Part shown: positions 15,882-24,294 of the stretch, one piece after another
How positions within the stretch are numbered: the stretch's first letter is position 1
How the letters are laid out: the number at the start of each line of letters is the position of its first letter
DNA from: DASVUC01 sp036387255
GTDB taxonomy: Bacteria > Planctomycetota > Phycisphaerae > Tepidisphaerales > Tepidisphaeraceae
NCBI GenBank assembly: GCA_036387255.1
Contig: DASVUC010000277.1
Location: 1-51,688 of the forward strand
Reading direction: 5' to 3'
Length of the DNA: 51,688 nucleotides
Notes under the pieces: model-generated
Told to the model about the DNA's origin: nothing
Seen by the model: only the letters and a program-made list of their open reading frames with translations
Databases searched by the model: none
Translations under genes and position numbers: made by a program

Positions 15882-16385
15882 TCACGCGGCCTGTTGATTG
15901 GCGCTGCTCTCGGCGATGCGCGTCAGCAGCTTGTCGGTTTCGCCTTCTTCATCGAGGGTCATCTGGAGCGTCTGGGCGATGTCACTGAGGCCGAGGCGCT
16001 GGGCGAAATTGCGGACGGTGCCGTAGCTTGCCATCTCGTAGTGCTCGACCTTTTGCGCCGCGGCGATCAACCCGGCGTCAATCGTGGCGTCGTCGCCGGT
16101 AGCTTTGATCATGTCGTTGCCTTCCTGCACCAGGCCTTTCATCGCGGGGCAGGTTTCGCGCTTGGCCTCCATCTTCATTTGGCGGAAGACCTGCTCGAGG
16201 CGATCGACGTGCACCTTCGTCTGCTCGAGGTGCTGGCTGAACGCCTGCTTGAGCTGCGGGTTGTGCGCGGCTTCGGCCATCAGGGGGAGCGCGTCGGTGA
16301 GGCGCGTCTCGGCGTCGTACAAGTCCTGAAGCTCGTGAACAAACAATTCGTTGAGATTGTTGAATTCGTGACTGAGCAATCCCAT
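15882..16385 (-). CDS. DUF892 ferritin-like protein (YciE/YciF family)
   Basis: 167-aa all-helical protein of the ferritin-like superfamily, linked in other bacteria to osmotic, acid or oxidative stress; the precise activity is unknown. Diagnostic start: NNLNELFVHELQDLYDAETR, then HLEQTKVHVDRLEQVF and VEHYEMASYGTVRNFAQRLG, holding the helix-borne Glu/His residues. Start at 16385 has AAGGAGA upstream and begins right at the family's first helix; the frame is open 57 codons further upstream but without family similarity. Divergent from the MBL-fold gene. Confidence 0.92.
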   Translation of the reverse strand: MGLLSHEFNNLNELFVHELQDLYDAETRLTDALPLMAEAAHNPQLKQAFSQHLEQTKVHVDRLEQVFRQMKMEAKRETCPAMKGLVQEGNDMIKATGDDATIDAGLIAAAQKVEHYEMASYGTVRNFAQRLGLSDIAQTLQMTLDEEGETDKLLTRIAESSANQQAA

Positions 16386-16525
16386 AGATGTTCTCCTTTC
16401 AATGAGTTCGTAACGACGAGTAACAACTGCTATGCCGATGATCAGCTTTTTCGGAAGATGCTCCGCAGATGAGGGCGCTTTCAGCGCCAGACTTTTTTCA
16501 CGTCCCCCACTTTCACGCGCGCCGC

Positions 16526-16531
16526 TAATCT
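16526..16531 (+). promoter_or_regulatory. Probable -10 box (TAATCT) of the MBL-fold gene
   Basis: TAATCT ends 6 nt before the ATG at 16538, and no Shine-Dalgarno is present. This fits a leaderless transcript. Confidence 0.45.
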
Positions 16532-16537
16532 CGCGAC

Positions 16538-17506
16538 ATGATTCGAGTTGCATCACCAGAACAAGCGGTGGAACAGTTGGCGCCGACCTTTGACGTGGCG
16601 GAGAATGTCTTCAGTCTTCGCACGCTGATCGTGAACCTGTTCTTCGTCGGGACCGGCGACGAATGGGTTCTCGTCGACGCGGGCCTACCCAAAACGACGC
16701 ACCTGATCCTCCACGCTGCCGAGCAACGCTTCGGCCCGCGCTCGCGCCCGAAGGCAATTGTCATGACGCACGGCCACTTCGACCACGTTGGCGCGCTGCG
16801 CGAGCTCGCGGAACTGTGGGATGTGCCCGTCTATGCGCACGAACTGGAACTCCCCTACCTCACCGGCCGCGCCTCGTATCCCCCACCCGATCCGACCGTC
16901 GGCGGCGGAATGATGGCGCGCCTCTCTCCGCTTTATCCGCGCGGACCCGTTGACTTGGGAGATCGCGTCAAGCCCTTTCCCATGGACAGCACCATCCCCA
17001 ACATGCCGGGGTGGAATTGGATCCACACGCCGGGACATTCGCCCGGCCACGTATCGCTGTGGCGAGAGTCGGATCGATGTTTGATTGCTGGCGACGCCTT
17101 CGTCACCACCATCCAGGAATCCGCGCAGAGTGCGATGACTTGTCAGCCTGTGGAAGTGCACGGCCCGCCGAAGTATTTCACGCAGGATTGGGCGGCGGCA
17201 TACGTGAGCGTGCAGCGCCTGGCTGGGCTGGAACCATCTGTCGCGGCGACGGGGCACGGGCTGCCGATGAGCGGAGATCAGCTGCTGGAGCAATTGCACG
17301 GGCTGGCGGCGAACTTCGCGGAACGCGCCGTCCCCGCGAAAGGCCGCTACGTCAACGAAGCCGCCTCCTTCGACATCAACGGCCCAGTCTCAGTGCCTCC
17401 ACCCGTCTCCGATCCAGTCACCCTCGGGGCTCTAGCCGCGGTGGCGCTGGGGAGCGCGGCACTGACGAGCGCGCTGTTGGGGTCGGAGCAGAAAACCCGG
17501 GCATGA
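16538..17506 (+). CDS. MBL-fold metallohydrolase
   Basis: 322-aa metallo-beta-lactamase-fold enzyme. The zinc-binding motif THGHFDHVG is at about 77-85 (HxHxDH). The other expected ligands follow in HTPGHSPGHV and IAGDAF. Glyoxalase II-, lactonase- or hydrolase-like activity is possible; the substrate is unknown. The C-terminal 30 residues are hydrophobic (LGALAAVALGSAALTSALL) and may anchor the protein in the membrane, an addition to the standard fold. Leaderless start. Confidence 0.88.
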   Translation: MIRVASPEQAVEQLAPTFDVAENVFSLRTLIVNLFFVGTGDEWVLVDAGLPKTTHLILHAAEQRFGPRSRPKAIVMTHGHFDHVGALRELAELWDVPVYAHELELPYLTGRASYPPPDPTVGGGMMARLSPLYPRGPVDLGDRVKPFPMDSTIPNMPGWNWIHTPGHSPGHVSLWRESDRCLIAGDAFVTTIQESAQSAMTCQPVEVHGPPKYFTQDWAAAYVSVQRLAGLEPSVAATGHGLPMSGDQLLEQLHGLAANFAERAVPAKGRYVNEAASFDINGPVSVPPPVSDPVTLGALAAVALGSAALTSALLGSEQKTRA

Positions 17507-17537
17507 TTCGCGTTAGCTTTGCGAGAGGAGGAGAAAT

Positions 17538-19304
17538 CTACTTCCCCTTCTGCGCCTCTTTCGCCCAGGTATCTTTCAGCGACACCGCTCGGTTGAACAC
17601 CAGCTTTTGTGGAGTGGTGTCGGGGTCGACGGTGAAGTAGCCGAGGCGCTCGAACTGGAACTTGTCGCCGGGCTTTGCGTCCTTCAAGCTCGGTTCGACC
17701 TTGGCCTGGACGATTTCCAGGCTGTTGGGGTTGAGGTTGGAGCGCCAGTCGTGGCCTTCTTCAACGTCTTCGGGGTCCGGCTTTTTGAAGAGATGATCGT
17801 ACAGGCGCACCTCGGCGTCGGCGGCGTGGTCGGCGCTGACCCAGTGGATGGTGGCTTTCACCTTGCGCTTGTCGGGTGAATCACCGCCGCGGGTGGCGGG
17901 GTCATAGGTGCAGTGGACAGCGGTGATGTTGCCAGCGGCATCCTTGTCGACGTGCGTACACTTGACGAAGTAGGCGTAACGCAGGCGCACCTCGTTGCCG
18001 GGGAAAAGGCGGAAATATTTGGGGGGCGGGACTTCAGCGAAGTCGTCGCGCTCAATGTAGAGGACCTTGCCGAAGGGCACCTTGCGCGTTCCCGCCGACT
18101 CATCTTCGGGATTGTTCACCGCATCCAGTTCGTCAACTTGTCCTTCCGCATAGTTGTCGATGATCAGCTTGAGGGGCTTGAGGACGGCCATGCGGCGCGC
18201 GGCGCGCTTGTTGAGGTCTTCGCGGAGGAAGTTCTCCAGGACCTGGATGTCAACGAGTGAATTGAACTTGTTGGCGCCCGTTTCCTTGACGAAGGCCCGA
18301 ATGGCTTCGGGGGTGTACCCGCGGCGGCGGATGCCGGAAATCGTCGGCATGCGCGGATCATCCCAGCCGCGGACGATGCCTTCGTCGACCAGCGCGAGCA
18401 GCTTGCGCTTGCTCATCATCGTGTAGGTGAGGTTCAGGCGGGCGAACTCGATCTGCTCCGGATGCCAGATCTTCTTTTCTTCCGGCCGATCCTTGTTCAC
18501 CGCATCGATAAACCAGTGATACAGCGGGCGATGGTTCTCAAACTCGAGCGTGCAGATGGAGTGCGTGATCTTCTCCATCGAATCTTCGAAACCGTGCGCC
18601 CAGTCGTACATGGGGTAGATGCACCACTTGCTACCGGTGTTGTGATGCTCCTCGTGGAGGATGCGGTACATCACCGGGTCGCGCAGGTTGAGGTTAGGCG
18701 ACGCCATGTCGATCTTGGCGCGCAGCACCTTTGAGCCGTCGGGGAATTCACCTTTGCGCATGCGGTCGAACAGGTCCAGGTTCTCTTCCACTGGGCGATC
18801 GCGGTACGGGCTGTTCGTGCCGGGCGTTGTCAGGGTGCCGCGATTCCTGCGGATCTCTTCCGCGCTTTGGTCGTCGACGTACGCGAGGCCCTTCTTGATC
18901 AAGTCCACCGCGTACTCGTACATCGCATCGAAGTAGTCGCTGGCCCAGATGACGTTCGCCGGCGAATACCCCAGCCAGCGGACATCGGCTTCGATGCTCT
19001 TGACGTACTCCTGCTCTTCCTTGGCCGGGTTCGTGTCGTCGTATCGCAGATTGCAGGTACCGCTGTACTCGTCGGCGATGCCGAAGTTCAGGCAGATGCT
19101 CTTGGCGTGACCGATGTGGAGATAGCCGTTGGGCTCAGGCGGGAAGCGCGTGGCGACGCGCCCGTTCCACTTGTTGGACCGACGATCCTCCTCGACCACC
19201 CGCCGGATGAAATCCAGACCCGCCGGCTGCTGCTGTTGATTCTTCTCATCAACAGGCTTCTCCGGCTTGGCGGGCTTGGTCGCGGGGTTCTGGGTCTTTT
19301 CCAT
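17538..19304 (-). CDS. glnS: Glutaminyl-tRNA synthetase
   Basis: 588-aa class I aminoacyl-tRNA synthetase charging tRNA-Gln directly. HIGH motif is PPEPNGYLHIGHAKS (HIGH 63-66). The KMSKS equivalent is MMSKRKL, as in GlnRS. GlnRS-specific stretches include EFARLNLTYTMMSKRKL, GWDDPRMPT and the C-terminal beta-barrel anticodon domain (VPFGKVLYIERDDF). The first ~28 residues form a Lys/Pro/Gln-rich extension of unknown role. GAGGAA precedes the ATG. Its presence suggests the organism can bypass the GatCAB transamidation route for Gln. Confidence 0.96.
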   Translation of the reverse strand: MEKTQNPATKPAKPEKPVDEKNQQQQPAGLDFIRRVVEEDRRSNKWNGRVATRFPPEPNGYLHIGHAKSICLNFGIADEYSGTCNLRYDDTNPAKEEQEYVKSIEADVRWLGYSPANVIWASDYFDAMYEYAVDLIKKGLAYVDDQSAEEIRRNRGTLTTPGTNSPYRDRPVEENLDLFDRMRKGEFPDGSKVLRAKIDMASPNLNLRDPVMYRILHEEHHNTGSKWCIYPMYDWAHGFEDSMEKITHSICTLEFENHRPLYHWFIDAVNKDRPEEKKIWHPEQIEFARLNLTYTMMSKRKLLALVDEGIVRGWDDPRMPTISGIRRRGYTPEAIRAFVKETGANKFNSLVDIQVLENFLREDLNKRAARRMAVLKPLKLIIDNYAEGQVDELDAVNNPEDESAGTRKVPFGKVLYIERDDFAEVPPPKYFRLFPGNEVRLRYAYFVKCTHVDKDAAGNITAVHCTYDPATRGGDSPDKRKVKATIHWVSADHAADAEVRLYDHLFKKPDPEDVEEGHDWRSNLNPNSLEIVQAKVEPSLKDAKPGDKFQFERLGYFTVDPDTTPQKLVFNRAVSLKDTWAKEAQKGK

Positions 19305-19416
19305 CGGTTCCTCGGTTACAGCACGAACGGGTCATCTTAGACCAAAAGTCTGGCAATTTCATCGACGATGAGGTGGTGGTTGGTGCAATCCCGCGCTTGG
19401 CCCCATCAGAACCCGC

Positions 19417-19893
19417 TTACTTCATGCGATGGCTCATCGCACGGCGAAGCTCGCGGTCCTGTTCTTTCTTGCGGATGGTGTCGCGCTTGTCGTGCTGTTG
19501 TTTGCCGTGGGCGACACCGATTTCAACTTTGGCGCGGCCATCCTTGAAATAGATGGCGAGGGGGATCAGCGTGGTGCCGCGCTGCTCGGCTTCCCCGAGG
19601 AGCTTGTGGATCTCGCGGCGGTGGGCAAGCAGCTTGCGCGACCGGCGCGGCTCGTGGTTGTAAGCGGCGGCGGCCTTGGTGTAGGGGTCGATGTGGGCGT
19701 TGTGGAGAATCAACTCGCCGTTCTCGACCTTCACGTAGCTCTCGTGCAGCTGCGCCTTGCCATCCCGCAGGCTCTTCACTTCCGAACCCTGTAGCGCCAT
19801 GCCGCACTCCAGCTTCGCGGAGATGAAGTAGTCGTGAAACGCGCGGCGATTCTCGATGCGAGGGGCGAGGTTTTTCTTCTCTTTGCCGGCCAC
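19417..19893 (-). CDS. smpB: SsrA (tmRNA)-binding protein SmpB
   Basis: 158-aa partner of tmRNA in ribosome rescue. Core motifs are IENRRAFHDYFI, LQGSEVKSLRDGKAQL, HNAHIDPY and KVEIGVAHGKQQHDKRDTI, with the basic C-terminal tail RELRRAMSHRMK. I chose GTG at 19893: it gives the normal SmpB length, and a TACAAT box lies 8 nt before it. The longer frame would begin with TTG at 19923, upstream of that box. It is 112 nt upstream of glnS in the same direction. No ssrA gene was seen in the window. Confidence 0.95.
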   Translation of the reverse strand: MAGKEKKNLAPRIENRRAFHDYFISAKLECGMALQGSEVKSLRDGKAQLHESYVKVENGELILHNAHIDPYTKAAAAYNHEPRRSRKLLAHRREIHKLLGEAEQRGTTLIPLAIYFKDGRAKVEIGVAHGKQQHDKRDTIRKKEQDRELRRAMSHRMK

Positions 19894-19901
19894 AGGCGAG
19901 G

Positions 19902-19907
19902 ATTGTA
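19902..19907 (-). promoter_or_regulatory. Probable -10 box (TACAAT) of smpB
   Basis: TACAAT on the minus strand ends 8 nt before the GTG at 19893, with no Shine-Dalgarno between. It decides the start in favour of the shorter protein. Confidence 0.5.
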
Positions 19908-19949
19908 CGCCCCCATCACCCAATCAGCCACGCACGGTTTCCGTGTCTT

Positions 19950-19975
19950 GCCCCTCTCCCGGTAATCCGCGGGAC
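19950..19975. repeat. Decayed CCCTCTCCCGG hairpin repeat
   Basis: CCCCTCTCCCGGTAATCCGC shows the left arm intact and the right arm mutated. It lies in the 377-nt region 19894-20270 between smpB and the first beta-helix gene, which otherwise shows no gene. Confidence 0.5.
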
Positions 19976-20089
19976 AAAGGAACGAGCTGCGGCGCGTGGG
20001 TAAAGTTCAGGTTACCGGCGGCGAGCTTCCAAGATGGCGGCGCGACTTGTGGTATCGGCGCGATTGCAATGATCAATGTGACCGCAGTG

Positions 20090-20111
20090 ATCGGTATAGG
20101 TTTACACCGAT
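20090..20111. other. Inverted repeat upstream of the first beta-helix gene
   Basis: ATCGGT-a-TA / TA-c-ACCGAT around a GGTT loop: 8 of 9 pairs. Located 160 nt before the start codon; it could be an operator or leader hairpin. Confidence 0.35.
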
Positions 20112-20270
20112 AAGTCTGAGGGGCCAATAAAAGTGGCGATGGCGTGACCCTGTTGGCGTTGGGGGTTTGCCGAAGGTGCACGTGGCGGCGGATCTGACGG
20201 GGAGCACGTGCAGAACTTTATTTTCGCTTGTTGCCAATGCCGGTGCTGCATCGTTCCGAATTCAGGAGTG

Positions 20271-21626
20271 ATGAGCACCATCAATACTGAAAACAGTGCG
20301 ATTATCACGCCTTGTGTGGAGTCGCTGGAAGAGCGAAAGCTGTTCTCGACTTACATCGTGACCAACACCAACGACAGCGGCGAAGGATCGCTGCGCCAGG
20401 CGCTGATCAACGCGAACAACAATGCGGGAACGGACACGGTGAACTTTGCGATCGGCAGTGGCGCCAGGACGATTACGCCGGGGTCGCAGCTTCCGATCAT
20501 TACCGGTCCGGTGGTGATTGATGGGACGACGCAGCCGGGCTTTGCGGGGAAGCCGATCATCGAGATCAACGGGCAGAACGCCGGCGGCGGATTCACCAAC
20601 GGCATCTGGCTCGATGGCGGGAACAGCGTCGTCAAAGGCTTGGTGATCAACCGCTTTGCCGGCTCGGGCGTGTTCATCAACACCCACGGCGGCAACACCA
20701 TCCAGGGCTGCTACATCGGCACGGACAGCTCCGGCTCCTATGCGCTGGGAAATGGCGGTCATGGAATGCTGATCCAGAGCGGCGGCAATCTCATCGGCGG
20801 GTACAAGAAAGGTGCGCGCAACGTCATCAGCGGCAACGGCAACCAAGGAATCAGCATCTATTCTTCGGCGGCGGGCTGGAATCGCATCCAGGGGAACTTC
20901 ATCGGAACCGATGCGACCGGCACGAAGAAGATTGGGAACAAGATCAACGGCATCCACCTGTGCGGCGCGGCCAACAACACGATTGGTGGAACGACGGCCG
21001 GCACGGGCAATGTCATCTCTGGCAATCATGACGATGGTGTGGTGATCAACAACGCCGGGGCAAGCGGGAACTACGTTGTTGGAAATCTCATCGGGACCAC
21101 GGTTACCGGGAAGAGCCGGCTCGGCAACGGCATGTATGGCGTCGAAATTTCGCAGCCCAACAACGTCGTCGGCGGCGGCGTGGCGTCCTGGCGCAACGTG
21201 ATTTCCGCAAACGGGCTGTCGGGCGTTGTGTTGTTCCTTGGCAGCGCCAGCAACAACCGAGTCATGGGCAATTTCATCGGCACCGACATCACCGGGAAGA
21301 AAGATCTGGGCAACATCACGCGCGGCGTGGAGATGACCAATGGCGCCTCGCAGAACGTCATCGGCGGCTCGTCGGTGCGCTACCGCAACGTCATCAGCGG
21401 CAACGACGAAGGCGGTATCGGCATCTACTCGGGAAGCTGGGGCAACCGCGTGCAGTGGAACTACATCGGCACGAACGCGAAAGGCAGTGCGTACGTGCAC
21501 AACGGGACGCTGGGCGTGATCCTCACGGATGGATCGGGTTGGAACACTCTCATGCTGCAATCGGGAACGCACAACACCGCTTCCGGCGTGATCCCCGATG
21601 ACAAGCTGTATGTGCTGACGCAGTGA
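20271..21626 (+). CDS. Secreted right-handed beta-helix protein with planctomycete LExR motif, paralogue 1
   Basis: 451-aa predicted surface protein. The N-terminus carries LEERKLFS (19-26), a variant of the planctomycete LExRxLLSA sorting motif, then NTNDSGEGSLRQALINAN, the typical opening of this family. The body has about 12 parallel beta-helix coils with repeated GNFIGTDATG, NTIGG and NVISGN motifs, resembling NosD/pectate-lyase-like solenoids. No catalytic residues are evident, so binding or adhesion is more likely than catalysis. AGGAG precedes the ATG at 20271; a start at 20208 would add a Cys-rich stretch without signal features. Its neighbour is a same-length paralogue. Confidence 0.85.
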   Translation: MSTINTENSAIITPCVESLEERKLFSTYIVTNTNDSGEGSLRQALINANNNAGTDTVNFAIGSGARTITPGSQLPIITGPVVIDGTTQPGFAGKPIIEINGQNAGGGFTNGIWLDGGNSVVKGLVINRFAGSGVFINTHGGNTIQGCYIGTDSSGSYALGNGGHGMLIQSGGNLIGGYKKGARNVISGNGNQGISIYSSAAGWNRIQGNFIGTDATGTKKIGNKINGIHLCGAANNTIGGTTAGTGNVISGNHDDGVVINNAGASGNYVVGNLIGTTVTGKSRLGNGMYGVEISQPNNVVGGGVASWRNVISANGLSGVVLFLGSASNNRVMGNFIGTDITGKKDLGNITRGVEMTNGASQNVIGGSSVRYRNVISGNDEGGIGIYSGSWGNRVQWNYIGTNAKGSAYVHNGTLGVILTDGSGWNTLMLQSGTHNTASGVIPDDKLYVLTQ

Positions 21627-21638
21627 TATTTCGTAGCG

Positions 21639-21715
21639 CGGGCATCATGCCCGTGGCCGCACGTTCATCACGGGCAAGATGCCCGTGGTACGGCCGGATC
21701 ACGGGCATCTAATGC
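21639..21715. repeat. CGGGCAAGATGCCCG hairpin repeats (family 2)
   Basis: CGGGCAT-C-ATGCCCG (21639-21653) and CACGGGCA-AGA-TGCCCGTG (21669-21687) are perfect stems, followed by a half copy ending near 21712. They lie right after the paralogue 1 stop. The 287-nt gap 21627-21913 shows no gene. Confidence 0.85.
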
Positions 21716-21913
21716 GATGGGAGTAGAAGCAGGAACTCCATGCGGACCGGACGCTACCGCTGCGCGTGAAACTTTTTTCACTTTGGCGGTTTTTTCGGGT
21801 TGATCGACCTGTCCAGAAAAACTACAAGGCGATCCTCAATTGTTCGGGGGTCTGGTTGTGCGGCGGCCCGTGCGGTCGCCGTTTAAGAAAACCTTACGGT
21901 TGTTGAAAGAAGG

Positions 21914-23269
21914 ATGATGAATCGCACCATCCCCCGCCTTCGTGTCTCTCGTTCCCGCTCCATTGCGTGCGTTGAGGCGCTGGAAGATCGAACGTTGTTT
22001 GCCAACTTCATGGTGACCAACACCAATGACAGCGGGGCGGGATCATTGCGCCAGGCGATGATCAACGCGAACGGCGCTGGGGGAACCGACACGATCAAGT
22101 TCAGCATCGGCTCCGGGCCACGCACGATCGTGCCGCTGTCGGAACTGCCGCGAATCACCAGCCCGGTGATCATTGATGGATCCAGCCAGCCCGGTTACAC
22201 CGCCCGTCCGATCATTGAAATCAACGGCTCCCGCGCCGGCAGTGGATTTGTTGGCGGGATTCGCATTGACGCTGGCGGCTCCACCGTCCGCGGCTTGATC
22301 ATCAACCGCTTCAACGCGTCGGGCATCTTCCTCTACAACGGCGGCGGGAACACGATCGCCAACTGCTACATCGGCGTCGATGCCAGCGGATCGTCGGCGG
22401 CCCCGAATACCGCCTGCGGGATTCTGGTGCAGAGCCCGAACAACACCATCGGCGGCACATGGTGGCCCAGCACGAACGTCATCAGCGGCAACGGGCAGCA
22501 CGGCATCCTCTTCTACACCGGCGCCGCCAGCGGGAACCGCGTGCAGGGAAACTTCATCGGCACCGACCGCACCGGAAGCTACGCAATCGCCAACCAGAAC
22601 TCGGGTATCAACTGCAACAGCGCCGGCTCAAACACCATCGGCGGAACCGACTGGGCGAGCCACAACGTCATCAGCGGCAACCGCATGGACGGCATCGTCA
22701 TCAACGGCGATGGCGCGCGGCACAACAACATCTGGGGGAATTACATCGGCACCAATGCCGCCGGCAACGGCCGGCTCGGCAATGGTGACTACGGGGTCGA
22801 GATCTCGCAGTCGAACACGTACGTCGGCGGCAACCAGTACGGCATGGGCAACGTCATCAGCGCCAACGGAAAGAGCGGCGTCGTCCTCTGGCTCTCCAGC
22901 GCCTATGGCAACGTGGTGCAGGGAAATTACGTCGGCACCGACTCCACCGGCACGCGCGACATCGGCAACGTCACCCGCGGCATCGAATGCTCCAACGGCG
23001 CGCACGACAACTGGATCGGCGGCAGCTCATGGAGCGCCCGCAACGTGATCAGCGGCAACGACCAGGGCGGGGTCGGTATCTACTCCGGCAGCTACAACAA
23101 CACCGTCAAGGGGAACTACATCGGAACGAGCACGTCCGGCAAGGCGCTGGTGTCGAACACCACGCTCGGCGTCATCCTCACCGCCGGCGCGGGCAGCAAT
23201 ACCATCATCACGCAATCCGGCTGGCGCTCGATGTCTTACGGCGTGCTGCCGGATGATCGCACGTATTAA
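21914..23269 (+). CDS. Secreted right-handed beta-helix protein with planctomycete LExR motif, paralogue 2
   Basis: 451 aa, the same length as paralogue 1 and clearly homologous along its whole length (NTNDSGAGSLRQAMINANG, repeated NVISGN, GNFIGTD, NTIGG). The basic N-terminus MMNRTIPRLRVSRSRS precedes LEDRTLFA (23-30), the sorting-motif variant. The helix coils number about 12. AAGGA lies before ATGATG at 21914. Tandem duplication with divergence is the simplest origin. Surface adhesion or matrix role is inferred. Confidence 0.85.
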   Translation: MMNRTIPRLRVSRSRSIACVEALEDRTLFANFMVTNTNDSGAGSLRQAMINANGAGGTDTIKFSIGSGPRTIVPLSELPRITSPVIIDGSSQPGYTARPIIEINGSRAGSGFVGGIRIDAGGSTVRGLIINRFNASGIFLYNGGGNTIANCYIGVDASGSSAAPNTACGILVQSPNNTIGGTWWPSTNVISGNGQHGILFYTGAASGNRVQGNFIGTDRTGSYAIANQNSGINCNSAGSNTIGGTDWASHNVISGNRMDGIVINGDGARHNNIWGNYIGTNAAGNGRLGNGDYGVEISQSNTYVGGNQYGMGNVISANGKSGVVLWLSSAYGNVVQGNYVGTDSTGTRDIGNVTRGIECSNGAHDNWIGGSSWSARNVISGNDQGGVGIYSGSYNNTVKGNYIGTSTSGKALVSNTTLGVILTAGAGSNTIITQSGWRSMSYGVLPDDRTY

Positions 23270-23277
23270 ATTGAGGC

Positions 23278-23326
23278 ACGGGCATCTTGCGCCCGTAATG
23301 CACCGCGGCCTCGGGCAGGATGCCCG
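23278..23326. repeat. Family 2 hairpin repeats after paralogue 2
   Basis: ACGGGC/GCCCGT (23278-23296, 7-nt loop) and CGGGCA-GGA-TGCCCG (23312-23326). They match the copies behind paralogue 1, so the repeat sits at equivalent places after both duplicated genes. Confidence 0.8.
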
Positions 23327-23343
23327 TGCTACGGGAGACGTGC

Positions 23344-23349
23344 TAGAAT
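23344..23349 (+). promoter_or_regulatory. Probable -10 box (TAGAAT) of the HExxH gene
   Basis: TAGAAT ends 6 nt before GTG 23356; no Shine-Dalgarno. Leaderless arrangement. Confidence 0.5.
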
Positions 23350-23355
23350 CTGGAT

Positions 23356-23748
23356 GTGCTGTCGCTGGAGTCATGGCTGGATCAGTTCGAGTTGGACGGC
23401 GAGATCCGCGCCCGCGCGGCGGAGGTTCTGGGGGCGCTGCCGGGCGAAGTGCTGCTGGATTTTCTCCATGATCCGGCCTTCGTCATCTGTGACTACGAGC
23501 CGGGGCCGGGGAAGTCGTTCCTCGTGCCCATGCGCCTGGGGGTGAAGAGGCCGGGGCGGGCGGTGGTGCTGAAGCGAACGCTGCGATCTCGTCCGGAGGA
23601 TTTTGCGCGATGGGTGATCGCGCACGAATTGGCGCACGCGCACCTTCGGAATGGTGGACGGTTCGAGGGCGACGATCCGGAAGTGGCGGCGGATGCACTG
23701 GCGGCGACGTGGGGGTTCCCAAAGCCGCGCAGGCTGCCCTGGCAGTAA
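23356..23748 (+). CDS. Small zincin-like protein (HELAH motif)
   Basis: 130-aa protein of unknown function. ARWVIAHELAHAHLRNG holds a HExxH metallopeptidase motif (His90, Glu91, His94). Fifteen residues later DPEVAADALAATWGF offers Glu109 as third zinc ligand in an ExxAD pattern like that of IrrE/ImmA-type and SprT-like small zincins. No signal peptide, so it is cytoplasmic. GTG start follows the TAGAAT box. It could be a protease or a non-catalytic zinc protein; substrate unknown. Confidence 0.7.
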   Translation: MLSLESWLDQFELDGEIRARAAEVLGALPGEVLLDFLHDPAFVICDYEPGPGKSFLVPMRLGVKRPGRAVVLKRTLRSRPEDFARWVIAHELAHAHLRNGGRFEGDDPEVAADALAATWGFPKPRRLPWQ

Positions 23749-23765
23749 ACGTTCACATAAGCGAA

Positions 23766-23783
23766 GGCGACGCGGGCGTCGCC
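23766..23783. repeat. Short GGCGACGC hairpin
   Basis: GGCGACGC-GG-GCGTCGCC: perfect 8-bp stem with a 2-nt loop, followed by CCCTACAA. It resembles family 2 in layout and position but not in core sequence. Confidence 0.55.
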
Positions 23784-23796
23784 CCTACAATTACAA

Positions 23797-24294
23797 ATGC
23801 CTCGACCCATGCCTGTCGTTCCTCGCGGGAAGCGCAAGCGGCGTGTGCCGCCGGCGCGGTTGGTGCTGGGTTGTCCGAAGATCTGCCCGGAGTGGGAACT
23901 GGGCGCGCTGCGAGCGCTGATCAAGCCACAGTACAAAACGGCGATCGCTCATCGGCAGGCGGAACAGAAGTGGGATCCGCAGTTTGAGTCCGTGGTGCGC
24001 GAAGGGGTCGGAGTGGTGGGGGAGCGCCTGGGATGGACGCCGGAGATTCATTTTCCGGACGCGGGGGATTACCACTTTGTGATTGACGTTGATGCGAAGG
24101 AGATCGAGTCGGCGAAGGCGCTGGTGGTTTTACTCTCGAAGCGGCTGGACAGTATCTGGCTCACGCTTGGGCGGTGGTACGTGCGGCGCGGTAAGTTTTC
24201 TACCCGGCATCGAAGCCACAACATTCTTTTCCAGCCCGCCAGCAGCGTGCACCTCACCCGCGCGGTGCGATCGGCACTCAAGGGAGAACTCTGA
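23797..24294 (+). CDS. Hypothetical protein upstream of yjbQ
   Basis: 165 aa, not recognised. The basic N-terminus PRGKRKRRVPPARLV is followed by CPKICPEWELGALRALI with two Cys, then a mixed alpha/beta region (IDVDAKEIESAKALVVLLSKR) and a basic C-terminus. No signal or TM. The TGATG overlap with the downstream YjbQ-family gene shows translational coupling, hence a shared function is plausible. There is no obvious ribosome binding site, so the start is uncertain. Confidence 0.6.
   Translation: MPRPMPVVPRGKRKRRVPPARLVLGCPKICPEWELGALRALIKPQYKTAIAHRQAEQKWDPQFESVVREGVGVVGERLGWTPEIHFPDAGDYHFVIDVDAKEIESAKALVVLLSKRLDSIWLTLGRWYVRRGKFSTRHRSHNILFQPASSVHLTRAVRSALKGEL

Noticed and set aside
16386..16556. 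N-terminal 57-codon extension of the DUF892 gene
   Set aside because: No family similarity, overlaps the divergent MBL gene start, and an AAGGAG site supports the later ATG.
20262..21572. 436-aa minus-strand frame opposite the first beta-helix gene
   Set aside because: Shadow of repetitive beta-helix coding DNA; no motif or ribosome site.
21639..23326. Hairpin pairs considered as a CRISPR array
   Set aside because: Repeats are short palindromes scattered at gene ends, not regularly spaced direct repeats with unique spacers, and no cas gene is present.
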